Shown: positions 13,445-21,767, counted from the stretch's first letter. The stretch is DNA of 64,000 nt from Undibacterium umbellatum (GCF_014284125.1 NZ_JACOFX010000001.1:310001-374000), one strand, 5' to 3'. The notes: generated by a model not told the origin, from the sequence alone. Numbers and translations: made by a program.

Positions 13445-14309
13445 ACGAGAAGAAACCACCGTAATCCCTTCTTTGCCCCAAGCCTCTGAACTGGCACAGG
13501 TAGCAGAAGGTGTATTTAAAGCTGCCCACGCCATCGTGATCAATTCGCCGATGATGTACGAAGTCGCCGCAAGTGAGCTGCAGTCTTTACAAACGAAACT
13601 GGAAGAATTGAACAATAAGCGCTTCGCCGTCACCAGGCCTATGGATGCAGCCAAGAAGAATGTGATGGAGCTATTCCGCGCACCAACAGAGCGCTGCGAA
13701 GTTGCGATTACCCATCTGAAGAATGCAATGCTGACATTTTCCAAGGCAGAGCGGGAAAAAGCAGCCGCAGCTCAAAAAGAGGCAGATGAACTGGCCAGGC
13801 AAGAACGCTTGAAACTGGAACAAAAAGCCCGTGAAGAACAAGCCGAAGCTGACCGCAAAGCGCGTGAGATTGCAGATGCAGAACAAAAAGCCCGCGCTAT
13901 CGTTCAGCAAGCTGCCAATGCCGCTGCCGCTGGCGACCGTGTTGCAGAAGAGCGTGCTAACGAAGAATTGCTGCTCATAAATCAAACCAAGGCAACAGCC
14001 GAAGCTGAGCAACAGCACGCTATGGCACGGGTAGCCCTGTCCCAGACCGTCGCAGCAGTCATGTCGGCACCAGTCGTGGCAAGCATTACGCCCAAGATTG
14101 CTGGCGTCTCCACTTCAGCGCCATGGACTGCAGAAGTCACAGACCTGTTCGCACTGGTGCGATTCGTCGCCGCCAATCCTGCATACATTAGCTTTCTGCA
14201 AGCGAACCTGGTGCCCATTAAGCAGCAAGCAAAGGCTCTGCAAATCAATTGCAGGATAGACGGGGTTAGGGTGTTTCAAGAAGAACGCCTCACTTCCCGC
14301 CGCAAATAG
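13431..14309 (+). CDS. Long coiled-coil phage protein, unknown function
   Basis: A 292-aa protein made mainly of helix: an N-terminal helical part (SELQSLQTKLEELNNKRFAV, TRPMDAAKKNVMELF), then a long Ala/Glu/Lys/Gln coiled coil (about 105-215, repeats such as ARQERLKLEQKAREEQAEAD) and a globular C-terminal end (ALVRFVAANPAYISFLQANL). It overlaps the exonuclease gene by 14 bp, so it belongs to the recombination cassette. In that position Gam-like host-nuclease inhibitors are found, but no Gam motif is visible here. Function is left open. Confidence 0.7.
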   Translation: MELLEREETTVIPSLPQASELAQVAEGVFKAAHAIVINSPMMYEVAASELQSLQTKLEELNNKRFAVTRPMDAAKKNVMELFRAPTERCEVAITHLKNAMLTFSKAEREKAAAAQKEADELARQERLKLEQKAREEQAEADRKAREIADAEQKARAIVQQAANAAAAGDRVAEERANEELLLINQTKATAEAEQQHAMARVALSQTVAAVMSAPVVASITPKIAGVSTSAPWTAEVTDLFALVRFVAANPAYISFLQANLVPIKQQAKALQINCRIDGVRVFQEERLTSRRK

Positions 14310-14337
14310 TAAAACCCTCACATCCCTGGAGAAAATC

Positions 14338-14613
14338 ATGTCCACCGCAACAGACGAAACAATCGAACTGCCAGAAATCAAACTGACCGAAGTCAAATCT
14401 TCGCAACTGGCTGCCATTGGTCACTGCCCAGCCACGAACCGCCTGGCGATTCAATTCAAAAGCTATGGCGACAAGCCAGGCAGTGTGTATCACTATCAGG
14501 ATTTTGATGCCGCTGCATTTGAGGCTTTCAGCACAGCCGAATCGCTGGGCTCGTACTTCAAGAAAATGATCAAAACCTGCCCTGATCGCTTCCCGTACAC
14601 AAAAATTTCATAA
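14338..14613 (+). CDS. KTSC domain protein
   Basis: A 91-aa protein whose residues 20-85 fit the KTSC domain: SSQLAAIGHCPATNRLAIQF, YHYQDFDAAAFEAFSTAESL, GSYFKKMIK. The conserved V/SS-x-IG, F-x-G/Y-Y and S-x-G-x-(Y)F-x2-x-I positions are present. KTSC domains are small, found alone or fused to lysyl-tRNA-synthetase-like or phage proteins; their role is unknown. The ATG follows GGAG by 8 nt and sits between the coiled-coil and FtsK-gamma genes in the pL arm. Confidence 0.72.
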   Translation: MSTATDETIELPEIKLTEVKSSQLAAIGHCPATNRLAIQFKSYGDKPGSVYHYQDFDAAAFEAFSTAESLGSYFKKMIKTCPDRFPYTKIS

Positions 14614-14673
14614 GCCTCAGCCGGCAGGCTGAATCAATACCCTATTCCCAAATACTAATTTTACGGATACATC

Positions 14674-15615
14674 ATGAGCAAAAAACAACCAAAATCTGGC
14701 AAACCGGCCTTTAACGTCGATGAAAACGGCTATGGCAGCCTGCCAGCCTTCGAGCATTTCATGCTCCCTGAAGAAGATCTGGCACCAGGTGCCGTCATCG
14801 ATGGCAACGAAATTTACATCCTGCGCCTGGTCGACGACAAAGCCAACGAAGCCCTTGCAGTTACCTGGGTAGAAGGTGATCCGAATGTTTCGAGTTGGAC
14901 CCCATCGGCACCGGAAGGCGATGATTGGGCCCTCTCTGCCATCTGCGAAACCGACGAAGGACCGTTCGCAGTATTTGCACGCCCGACTGGCGATGTACAG
15001 CCTAACGCCCGAGCATATGCGCAAGAATTCCTACTTGGAGCACTGATCAAGGCAGCGACAAAGCACCTCAAAACGCTTTCAAAGTCCTGGTTCGAGATGA
15101 CAGAAGGCGAACAGAAACGTGTCCTAGAGTATGTTCACCGGGATTGCCGCGAGGCAGTACGAGATGCAATCGACATCATCGCATCCAATGGCCGCATGAC
15201 TTTCACTGCTGCTGTTGACCAAGTTGTGTTCAAAGACGGTGTCAAAGCTGTGCTCTCTCTCGCCAAAGGACCATTTGCACACAGCCTCGCGGACGCAGAA
15301 GGTTCATTCGTCACTATCGTTATCGAAGAACGTTCGGTCTTGCTGCAAGAAGGCGACGCTCTCACTGTCGAGAAAGATCAAAAGCCGCTCTTCGAACAAG
15401 AGGCGCCCGATGATGATGGCAGTGACCCCTACTTTGACAAGGCAATTTCAATCGTCCGCAAGCATGACAAACCGAGTATTTCATTCCTGCAGCGTCAGCT
15501 TGAAATCGGCTACAACCGCGCCGCCAGACTCTTAGAGGCCATGGAACTGGCCGGTATTGTCACGCCTATGGATGCCGGCGGTAAACGCCTTGTTGTTGAA
15601 CTAGAGGCGGCATGA
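14674..15615 (+). CDS. Phage protein with C-terminal FtsK-gamma-like winged helix
   Basis: A 313-aa protein. The C-terminal 65 residues (DPYFDKAISIVRKHDKPSIS, FLQRQLEIGYNRAARLLEAM, ELAGIVTPMDAGGKR) are a close match to the gamma domain of FtsK/SpoIIIE, the winged helix that reads KOPS/SRS sequences, including the IGYNRAARL-x2-ME signature. The motor domain is absent (no Walker A). The N-terminal 200 residues are a phage-specific domain with no family I recognise. Middle residues 225-250 are acidic. It may bind host KOPS-like sites or interact with the host FtsK-XerCD-activated step. It is coupled by ATGA to the next small gene. Confidence 0.78.
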   Translation: MSKKQPKSGKPAFNVDENGYGSLPAFEHFMLPEEDLAPGAVIDGNEIYILRLVDDKANEALAVTWVEGDPNVSSWTPSAPEGDDWALSAICETDEGPFAVFARPTGDVQPNARAYAQEFLLGALIKAATKHLKTLSKSWFEMTEGEQKRVLEYVHRDCREAVRDAIDIIASNGRMTFTAAVDQVVFKDGVKAVLSLAKGPFAHSLADAEGSFVTIVIEERSVLLQEGDALTVEKDQKPLFEQEAPDDDGSDPYFDKAISIVRKHDKPSISFLQRQLEIGYNRAARLLEAMELAGIVTPMDAGGKRLVVELEAA

Positions 15616-15764
15616 TCATCAGCAAAGACCGTATCACACGCAAATATCAAGAAGTAGCCCAGCAAGAGCCGCCCGATGTGGCGGTTCAACACACAGCCGA
15701 GAAACTTGGCATTCCAGTGAACTGGGTAACCGAAACAATCAAAGAACAGGAGCAACCAGCATGA
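15612..15764 (+). CDS. Small phage protein, 50 aa
   Basis: ATG at 15612 overlaps the previous stop (ATGA) and its own stop overlaps the next ATG (15761), so three genes are coupled in a row. The product (MIISKDRITRKYQEVAQQEP, then VAVQHTAEKLGIPVNWVTET) is hydrophilic with one probable helix-turn-helix-like segment (TAEKLGIPVNWVTETI). Function unknown. Confidence 0.55.
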   Translation: MIISKDRITRKYQEVAQQEPPDVAVQHTAEKLGIPVNWVTETIKEQEQPA

Positions 15765-16069
15765 AAAACATAACAGATATCAACGGCACAGCCGGCGCGG
15801 CAGTAGAAGAAAAAATCTCTTTTGGCAAGGCATCTGAAAAGGCAACGCGTCAGACGCAGAACAATCTGCTTGACCATGCCATCAAGTCTGCAGGGCTGAA
15901 AAATGATGCTGGCCTGGCTCGTATGCTGGAAGTGGCACCGCCAGTCATCAGCAAAATCAGGCATAAGCATTTGCCAGTGGGAGCAACGCTGGCAGTTGCA
16001 ATAACAGAAGAAACTGATCTGTCCATCGCAGATATCGCGGCAATTCTGGCTGGCCGGGTGACTGCATGA
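15761..16069 (+). CDS. Small XRE-like helix-turn-helix phage protein
   Basis: A 102-aa protein. Residues 37-95 form a helix-turn-helix domain (LDHAIKSAGLKNDAGLARML, EVAPPVISKIRHKHLPVGAT, LAVAITEETDLSIADIAAIL) typical of phage antirepressor-type or 'LexA-binding' small regulators found before methyltransferase genes. ATGA overlaps link it to the 50-aa gene upstream and the C5 methyltransferase downstream. It probably binds DNA; its target is unknown. Confidence 0.65.
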   Translation: MKNITDINGTAGAAVEEKISFGKASEKATRQTQNNLLDHAIKSAGLKNDAGLARMLEVAPPVISKIRHKHLPVGATLAVAITEETDLSIADIAAILAGRVTA

Positions 16070-17868
16070 TCATCGAGAAAGATATCAGGCATTTCCACTT
16101 CTGCTGTGGCCTCGGGGGCGGCAAGAAGGGCTTCAACAAAGCCAGGCCTCGCGTTGGCAACATGGTAGGCAAACTTCGTTGCATCGGTGGCGTGGACGTT
16201 GACCCGGCAGCTATTCGCGATTTTGACAAAATGGGCGATGGCAGACCAGGCACGATTATGGACCTATTCACACGTGGCCAGTATACGGCTTTCCATAGCA
16301 AGCAACCTCCTGGCGAATGGCAAGAAATCACGCCTGCAGATATACGCCGCGCGGCTGGCACTGAGAGCCCGAACATTGTTTTCATTTCTAGCCCATGCAA
16401 AGGTGCGTCCGGTCTGTTGAGCGAAAAACTCAGCCAAACGGCAAAGTACCAGGCATTGAACGAACTGACGCTGCGCTGCATCTGGCTGATGGCTGAAGCC
16501 TGGGCAGATGACCCGGTCGAACTGATCGTGTTTGAAAACGTGCCGCGCTTGGCTACCCGTGGGCGTCACCTACTTGACCAGATTAACCAACTGCTGCACC
16601 GGTATGGCTATGCTGTGGCCGAGACAACGCACGACTGTGGCGAACTCGGTGGCCTGGCTCAGTCACGCAAACGCTTCTTACTCGTTGCGCGCCACATGGA
16701 AAAGGTGCCACCGTTCTTGTACGAGCCAGAGAAAAAGCGCTTGGCCGCTGTTGGCGACGTGCTTGGCCGCATGCCCATGCCAGGTGATCTGACTGGCGGA
16801 CCAATGCACCGCATCCCTCGCCTGCAATGGAAAACGTGGGTACGCCTAGCATTTGTAGAGGCCGGTAGCGACTGGCGCAGCTTGAACAAGCTGGCCGTGA
16901 ACAATGGGCACCTGAGCGATTACCTGATTGTGCCTGAGTATCGCTCTGGATACCTTGGCGTACAAAACTGGTCTGATACCTCGGGCACGGTCTGCGGGAA
17001 ATCAAATGCAACAAATGGCGCGTTTTCAATTGCAGATCCTCGCATGGTTACCACAGCCGAATACAGCCAGTACGGCGTGTTGCCATGGACAGACTCAACA
17101 GGTGTCATCAGCGCCCAATCAGCTCCAGGTGGCGGCAAGTACTCGGTAGCAGACCCGCGCATGCTGGAAAGCAGCCATCACAACAACTGTTTCAGGGTTG
17201 TTGCCTGGAATGGACATGCTGGTACCGTCACATCTGGCCACGGCCCAAGCAGTGGCGGTGGATGTGTGGCAGATCCGCGCCGGGCTGGTCCGTCATTCGG
17301 AAAATATGCTGTAACCAAGTTTGATGAGCCTGCCGGTACCGTGATTGCTGGCAGCACGACTGGTCAGGGAGCGTTTGCCGTGGCGGACCCACGCACAAGC
17401 ATGAATCGCAAGTCAGGCGATGCATATCTGACAGGTGGGCACTATGGCGTAGTGCCGTGGGATGCTGCTTGCGGGGCTGTTAGCGCATCGGCTGGCCTGG
17501 ACAATGGCCGCTGGTCGGTCGCCGATCCTCGTATCGCTACCCTGCCCGCCATGGATGAAAAGACGATTGCCATCATTCAGTCTTTGGATGGCACTTGGCA
17601 CCGCCCATTTACAACGCTGGAACTGGCCGCATTGCAAAGCCTGGTTGATCCGGAAGAAATGCTAGTTCTGGATGGTTTGTCTGATAGCGCTTGGCGCGAA
17701 CGTATCGGAAATGCCGTTCCACCGGCTGCAGCGGAAGCCATTGCCGAAGTCATGGGCACAACCCTGCTACTGGCCTGGTCAGGCGAAACATTCGTACTGT
17801 CGGCAATGCCTATCTGGGTGCAACCAGTGGCGGTAGCTCTGTCGGTTGCACAAGGGGAAGCAGCGTAA
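16066..17868 (+). CDS. Orphan C5-cytosine DNA methyltransferase with internal repeats
   Basis: A 600-aa enzyme with the C5-MTase motif order: FCCGLGGGKKGF (motif I), GVDVDP (II), SSPCKGASG with the catalytic Cys near residue 111 (IV), ENVPRL (VI, near 157), QSRKRFLLVARH (VIII), and C-terminal ERIGNAVPPAAAEAIAEVMG (X). Between VIII and X the target-recognition region carries five degenerate repeats of about 40 residues, each closing in (I/V)ADPR (near residues 323, 362, 402, 440 and 486) after a GTV...G(R/K/A)(Y/F/W)SVADPR-type strand. No restriction partner is present, so it likely protects phage DNA from host restriction. It is linked by ATGA and TAATG overlaps to its neighbours. Confidence 0.88.
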   Translation: MIIEKDIRHFHFCCGLGGGKKGFNKARPRVGNMVGKLRCIGGVDVDPAAIRDFDKMGDGRPGTIMDLFTRGQYTAFHSKQPPGEWQEITPADIRRAAGTESPNIVFISSPCKGASGLLSEKLSQTAKYQALNELTLRCIWLMAEAWADDPVELIVFENVPRLATRGRHLLDQINQLLHRYGYAVAETTHDCGELGGLAQSRKRFLLVARHMEKVPPFLYEPEKKRLAAVGDVLGRMPMPGDLTGGPMHRIPRLQWKTWVRLAFVEAGSDWRSLNKLAVNNGHLSDYLIVPEYRSGYLGVQNWSDTSGTVCGKSNATNGAFSIADPRMVTTAEYSQYGVLPWTDSTGVISAQSAPGGGKYSVADPRMLESSHHNNCFRVVAWNGHAGTVTSGHGPSSGGGCVADPRRAGPSFGKYAVTKFDEPAGTVIAGSTTGQGAFAVADPRTSMNRKSGDAYLTGGHYGVVPWDAACGAVSASAGLDNGRWSVADPRIATLPAMDEKTIAIIQSLDGTWHRPFTTLELAALQSLVDPEEMLVLDGLSDSAWRERIGNAVPPAAAEAIAEVMGTTLLLAWSGETFVLSAMPIWVQPVAVALSVAQGEAA

Positions 17869-18317
17869 TGTCACACAACAAGACACCATGGAACCCATCA
17901 AAGACGGCTACAGCCAGGGTTAAGAATCCGCTGCCAGCGCCAACCAAGTGCCCGTTCTGTGATCAATGCATCGTAAAAATCGTTCATCACAACGAGGTGT
18001 ATGGCCGTGTGTATGGGGAATGGCCATGGGTCTATATGTGCAAAGCATGTTGGGCATACGTAGGGATGCATCCGTTCACAAACATTCCGCTCGGCACACT
18101 CGCCGATGGCGCACTCAGAAAGGCCAGGAAGAACTGCAAAGATCCGTTTGAGCAGATTTACTTGTCTAAAAAGATGACACGCGACGAAGCGTACATGGGC
18201 CTAGCTGAGCATTTCGGCATCCCCAAAGAGGAATGCCATTTCGGCTGGTTCAACATTGAACAGTGCGAAATGGCGCGCGCCTGGTCTGTTGAAGTATTGA
18301 AAGGGCTTTCAGCGTGA
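17868..18317 (+). CDS. DUF3268-like zinc-finger phage protein
   Basis: The start at 17868 overlaps the MTase stop (TAATG); a longer frame runs inside the MTase gene. The 149-aa product has CPFCDQ and YMCKACWAYVGMH, a paired CxxC zinc ribbon separated by about 33 residues, followed by LGTLADGALRKARKNCKDPF and MTRDEAYMGLAEHFGIPKEE, the pattern of DUF3268 (zinc-finger-containing, common in phages). It ends in FNIEQCEMARAWSVEV. Role unknown; probably nucleic-acid binding. Confidence 0.72.
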   Translation: MSHNKTPWNPSKTATARVKNPLPAPTKCPFCDQCIVKIVHHNEVYGRVYGEWPWVYMCKACWAYVGMHPFTNIPLGTLADGALRKARKNCKDPFEQIYLSKKMTRDEAYMGLAEHFGIPKEECHFGWFNIEQCEMARAWSVEVLKGLSA

Positions 18318-18319
18318 TT

Positions 18320-18565
18320 TTACTGGCCGCGATCATGAAGCCTATTGATTGCCTCTTTAGTGGCAATTTCAACAGCGCGCCTGATCTCGCCGATTTCAGA
18401 AGAGGAATCAACGGAGCCTTTGACCGTGCCTTTGACCTCTTCACCAAGCTTTACTTCGGCCTGCCAGGGTACGCGATTGCCACCCTCTTCTATTGTGCCT
18501 TTGAAGTAATACATAACAGCGGGAGCCGAGTCTGGGCGGCAATAACCATCATAAGAGTGAATCAT
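18320..18565 (-). CDS. Probable small reverse-strand phage protein, 81 aa
   Basis: The frame from ATG 18565 reads as a plausible protein ([54 protein letters not shown]): a beta strand pair followed by a helix. It is convergent with the DUF3268 gene (3 bp apart) and divergent from the 18564 gene, with start codons sharing CATG. No Shine-Dalgarno is seen. The competing + frame (from GTG 18314) gives a less protein-like sequence. Moderate confidence only. Confidence 0.45.
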   Translation of the reverse strand: MIHSYDGYCRPDSAPAVMYYFKGTIEEGGNRVPWQAEVKLGEEVKGTVKGSVDSSSEIGEIRRAVEIATKEAINRLHDRGQ

Positions 18566-18752
18566 GTCTAATTTACCAATAAAAGAAAAGCCAATACTAT
18601 TTTCGGGGCCAATGGTACGCGCTCTCCTTGATGGCAGCAAGACGCAAACTCGTCGCATCTTAAAGCCAACGCCTAGTTTAGTAGATCTTGGCCTACCAGT
18701 GGCTTTAACACCTTGGGTTCGGGTAATCGCGTTTCGGAGGGCCAAGCCATGA
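18564..18752 (+). CDS. Truncated '[16 protein letters not shown]' phage protein
   Basis: A 62-aa product. Its residues 7-35 ([30 protein letters not shown]) are the conserved N-terminus of a widespread phage family (often labelled morphogenetic, ASCH/PUA-like) that normally runs to about 150-250 aa. Here the similarity stops at residue about 36 and is followed by an unrelated tail ([19 protein letters not shown]). It seems to be a remnant kept because its end overlaps the next start codon by ATGA. Confidence 0.6.
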   Translation: MSNLPIKEKPILFSGPMVRALLDGSKTQTRRILKPTPSLVDLGLPVALTPWVRVIAFRRAKP

Positions 18753-19099
18753 GACGAGAAATCGCCGAACGATATAAACAAGTAGCCCAGGTATTAACGG
18801 ACAAGTGGCTATATATCGAAGACATCATGTACGAGCTACGCACTTCAGAAAACTATTCACGCAAGCTGATTGCAGACCTGGTGTTTTCTGGTCATGTACT
18901 CCAGCGCCCTATTCCCAATGGACGGGGCAGGAATCGCATGCAGTTCAGCTGGAATGCTGGCAAGCCGGCACCCACGGTGTACACCCGCCAGTTCACGCCG
19001 GCGCAAGTCGATATAAGGCGCACAGATCCCCTAATGATTGCGCTGTACGGGAACGGAACAAGTAATCGTAAGCAAAACAACGAAATATCAGGAGGTTGA
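18749..19099 (+). CDS. Hypothetical phage protein with winged-helix look, 116 aa
   Basis: Start at 18749 follows GGAGG by 9 nt and overlaps the preceding stop; the longer frame at 18713 has no such site. Residues 1-70 ([59 protein letters not shown]) look like a winged helix-turn-helix with a wing around [10 protein letters not shown]. The C-terminal tail is polar. It precedes the DUF4224/integrase pair. A regulatory or excisionase role is possible but not shown. Confidence 0.55.
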   Translation: MRREIAERYKQVAQVLTDKWLYIEDIMYELRTSENYSRKLIADLVFSGHVLQRPIPNGRGRNRMQFSWNAGKPAPTVYTRQFTPAQVDIRRTDPLMIALYGNGTSNRKQNNEISGG

Positions 19100-19101
19100 A
19101 T

Positions 19102-19317
19102 ATGAGCGAACTTACCTTGTCACAGGAAGAAATCGTTGAAGTTACGGGCTTCAAAATACCTTCCAAGCAAATCCGGTTCCTGAAAGAAATTGGCATTGAA
19201 GCTAAAAAACGGCGAGACAATACTGTATTTGTGAACCGCTTTGCTTATATGGCCGCAGCTAATCCGAAACCGCCAGAGCAAGAACCGACACCAAAACTGA
19301 AATCGATTAGAAGATAA
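19102..19317 (+). CDS. DUF4224 protein, integrase-associated
   Basis: ATG at 19102 follows AGGAGGT by 6 nt. The 71-aa product begins with the DUF4224 pattern (TLSQEEIVEVTGFKIPSKQI, RFLKEIGIEAKKRRDNTVFV). In many Burkholderiales prophages this domain protein lies immediately upstream of the integrase and may act as an excisionase-like or MerR-type DNA-binding protein; that function is inferred from genomic association. Its TAA overlaps the integrase ATG by one base (TAATG). Confidence 0.75.
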   Translation: MSELTLSQEEIVEVTGFKIPSKQIRFLKEIGIEAKKRRDNTVFVNRFAYMAAANPKPPEQEPTPKLKSIRR

Positions 19318-20411
19318 TGAGCAGAACTCGCAGATCAAACCGCTGGCTCCCGAAACGCGTCTATGACAAGGATGGCGCGTATCGGTTAAAGCCAACTGAA
19401 CCGATGATTGACCCAGCAGACGGTAAGCTGAAGTCATGGATTCGCCTGTGCGATCTTGGTTCAAGCCTGGAGCAAATCAATGAAGCACTTGAAAAGTTGC
19501 TGAATCAAGAGTTCGCCAAAGACACCATGCCCTACGTATGTAAAGAGTTCAAGAAAAACAAGCTGGGCAAGTTTTCAAAGGAAGTCCAAGACTCTTACAG
19601 CCGATTTTGTGATGTGATATCGAATTGCTTTGAAGATTTCAAGGTCAACCAGGTCAAGACCAAGGATTGTGCTGACTTCTTGCGCGACAATTTCAAAGAT
19701 AAGCCTAATACGGCCAAGAAATACGCGGCTTTGATGCGCAAGATTTTCAAGTACTCTATCTCTGAGCTGGGGCTACGTGAAGACAACCCTATCGACAATC
19801 TCGATCTTGGCGACTATGAGACCGTGCGGCGCGAGGTATTGCCGACGCATGAGCAGATTCAAGCAATCCGGAATGCGGGATTTATTGGAAAAGATGGGAA
19901 AAAGACCCACAGCGGCGAAATGTTCGCTTGCCTGATTGATATGTCATATCTGTGCTGGCAACGCGCGATTGACATCAGAACAATGAAAGAAGCGCAGATC
20001 ATTCGTGATGAGATCATCCGCTTTACACCAAGCAAGACCATGAAAAGCAGCGGAAAGAGTGTTGATATTGCCATTACCGGGGCAATTAGAGACGTGATCA
20101 AGCGGGCACAGGAAATTAAGCGCAAGCAGTCAATCATCAGCCCTTACCTGTTTGCTAAAGACGATGGCGACCCATATACCAGGTCTGGCCTCTTCTCAAT
20201 GTGGGACCGTGCACGGGAACGAGCGAGCATTACGGACGATGTTACGTTTAAAGACATACGTGCATTAGGCGCAACAGATGCAGCAAAAGCTGGAAATAGC
20301 ATTCAGGAAATCAGTGATCGCCTGGTGCATTCATCGACAAAGACAAGTGAGATTTATATCAAAGAAGCAGTGCCAACAGCATCAACCATTGACGCAAAAT
20401 TGCCCTGGTAA
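19317..20411 (+). CDS. int: Phage tyrosine integrase
   Basis: A 364-aa site-specific recombinase. The N-terminal region has a basic arm-binding segment (SRTRRSNRWLPKRVYDKDGA), then a SAM-like core-binding domain (about 80-165). The catalytic domain shows Arg in CWQRAIDIRTM, Lys in SKTMKSSGKSVDIAI, FKDIRALGATDAAKAG (K in place of the usual His in HxxR), His in LVHSSTKTS and the nucleophile Tyr in SEIYIKEA. Its gene lies 140 bp from a tRNA-Pro 3' end that probably serves as attachment core. It should catalyse prophage integration and, with a helper, excision. Confidence 0.9.
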   Translation: MSRTRRSNRWLPKRVYDKDGAYRLKPTEPMIDPADGKLKSWIRLCDLGSSLEQINEALEKLLNQEFAKDTMPYVCKEFKKNKLGKFSKEVQDSYSRFCDVISNCFEDFKVNQVKTKDCADFLRDNFKDKPNTAKKYAALMRKIFKYSISELGLREDNPIDNLDLGDYETVRREVLPTHEQIQAIRNAGFIGKDGKKTHSGEMFACLIDMSYLCWQRAIDIRTMKEAQIIRDEIIRFTPSKTMKSSGKSVDIAITGAIRDVIKRAQEIKRKQSIISPYLFAKDDGDPYTRSGLFSMWDRARERASITDDVTFKDIRALGATDAAKAGNSIQEISDRLVHSSTKTSEIYIKEAVPTASTIDAKLPW

Positions 20412-20550
20412 TTTCTATAATTCAAGTCGTCGCGCCGAAAGTTTGTGGGGCAAAAATGAATTTTACAAACTACTGTATATTAGGATTCAATTTACGTAGA
20501 TCGTTAATCCACGTGGGTTTCCGGCGAGTGCCGTCGAGAATGGGGTGCAC

Positions 20551-20584
<34 letters not shown>

Positions 20585-20591
20585 AAATTAC

Positions 20592-20625
20592 AAAAAGCTT
20601 ACAAATTTCGGTTTGTAAGCTTTTT
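20592..20625 (+). terminator. Intrinsic terminator after the tRNA 3' fragment
   Basis: A 14-bp perfect stem (AAAAAGCTTACAAA, loop TTTCGG, TTTGTAAGCTTTTT) 8 bp after the CCA. It is presumably the original host terminator of the tRNA-Pro transcript. Confidence 0.85.
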
Positions 20626-20756
20626 TAATAATTTCTGCTCCTAACGTCCTTCAGTAACCCAAAATTTTCCAATCGAATTGCCGCCGCAGAACGAGAAACT
20701 CCATACTCTTTCATAAGACCGCACATTACTTGCTCAAAACTTAATATATTGTACGG
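20625..20756 (-). pseudogene. Remnant of an ImmA/IrrE-like protein C-terminus
   Basis: The minus strand stays open for 43 codons from a stop at 20759 to TAA at 20625, without a usable start. It reads LSFEQVMCGLMKEYGVSRSA followed by AAIRLENFGLLKD. The (F/Y)GVSxxAxxIRLxxLG(L) pattern is the C-terminal helix-turn-helix-like segment of ImmA/IrrE metallopeptidases, which accompany mobile-element repressors. The HExxH part is missing. It is probably a scar of an earlier element inserted at the same tRNA. The family call is from a short motif. Confidence 0.45.
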
Positions 20757-20807
20757 TTAACTGTCGACATACATAGAGATCCGAAACCTTTATTGAAAGT
20801 TACGGCA

Positions 20808-21767
20808 TTAATAACCTCTGGCAATATCCACAGTCTGTGGTAACTCGCCACTGATGCGGTAACGCAGTATGTTTTCTGCGACGATCGCAGAGGCGGTTTT
20901 TCTATCAGTGGGTGCGGCGCAATGTGGCAACACGGATACATGAGGATGTTGCCAATGCCACTCTGACACTGGCAAAGGTTCGATAGCAAACACATCCAGG
21001 ACTGCATGAGTAATATGGCTGGATTCAAGTGCAGCGTGCAAGTCTTTGTCATTGACAATGGCACCCCGGGCAAAATTGATCAGGGATCCGCCCTGCGGTA
21101 ATTGTGCCAGCATGTGGGTATTGATGAGGCCTTTGGTGTCTGGCGTCAAAGGCAGCAGACAAACCAGAATATCAGTCTTTGCCAGCATGGCAGGCAATTC
21201 ATTTTCTCCATTAAAGCATTCAACCCCGGCGACCGATTTGTGGCTGCGGCTCCAGCCACAAACAGTAAATCCTGCCTGTAGCAAACTTTGCGCTGCCGCC
21301 TCACCCAAAGCCCCCAAACCTAACAGACTAATCGTTCTCTGCCGGGCCGGGACATATTCGCGTGGCTGCCATTTTTTTTGTACCTGCTGCTTGGCATAAG
21401 CAGGTATTTCGCGGTGCAAGTAAAGTGCCCAGGCCAATACGGCTTCAGCCATGGTGCTTGCCAGTTGCGGATCGACAAGGCGAACAATTTTAAGATCAGT
21501 TTTACCCAAATCTTCGACCAGGCGTTCTACCCCGGCCCAGACACTATGCACCCATTGCAGCTGCGGCAATTGCTGCAACTCTGCCGGATTGGGATTGGCG
21601 ACGATGGCGACTTTGCATGCGGCTTTCGCCTCATCAGTCATGTCGTCAAAGGCGACGATCTGTTCTTCAGGCATGGCTGTCTGCAAAGCTTGCACCCAGG
21701 CTTGGGTATGGGCATAGCCAGGAGCGGCCAGGAATGGAATTACATTCGGGATAAGATTCGATTTCAT
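20808..21767 (-). CDS. Glyoxylate/hydroxypyruvate reductase A-type 2-hydroxyacid dehydrogenase
   Basis: A 319-aa D-isomer-specific 2-hydroxyacid dehydrogenase. The NAD(P)-binding motif GLGALGEAAAQSLLQAGF lies near residue 147 and is followed by WSRSHKS, which suggests NADPH preference. Later motifs: INFARGAIVNDKDLHAAL (catalytic Arg), DVFAIEPLPVSEWHWQHP (Glu), VLPHCAA (catalytic His). The overall pattern, including VHSVWAGVERL, is that of GhrA, which reduces glyoxylate and hydroxypyruvate. Its ATG overlaps the stop of the VOC gene (ATGA), so the two are one operon, probably controlled by the divergent LysR protein. Confidence 0.83.
   Translation of the reverse strand: MKSNLIPNVIPFLAAPGYAHTQAWVQALQTAMPEEQIVAFDDMTDEAKAACKVAIVANPNPAELQQLPQLQWVHSVWAGVERLVEDLGKTDLKIVRLVDPQLASTMAEAVLAWALYLHREIPAYAKQQVQKKWQPREYVPARQRTISLLGLGALGEAAAQSLLQAGFTVCGWSRSHKSVAGVECFNGENELPAMLAKTDILVCLLPLTPDTKGLINTHMLAQLPQGGSLINFARGAIVNDKDLHAALESSHITHAVLDVFAIEPLPVSEWHWQHPHVSVLPHCAAPTDRKTASAIVAENILRYRISGELPQTVDIARGY

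Noticed and set aside
18314-18571. 85-aa + strand ORF with GTG start overlapping the DUF3268 stop
   Set aside because: Only a GTGA overlap supports it; the minus-strand frame over the same bases has a more protein-like sequence. Not fully excluded.
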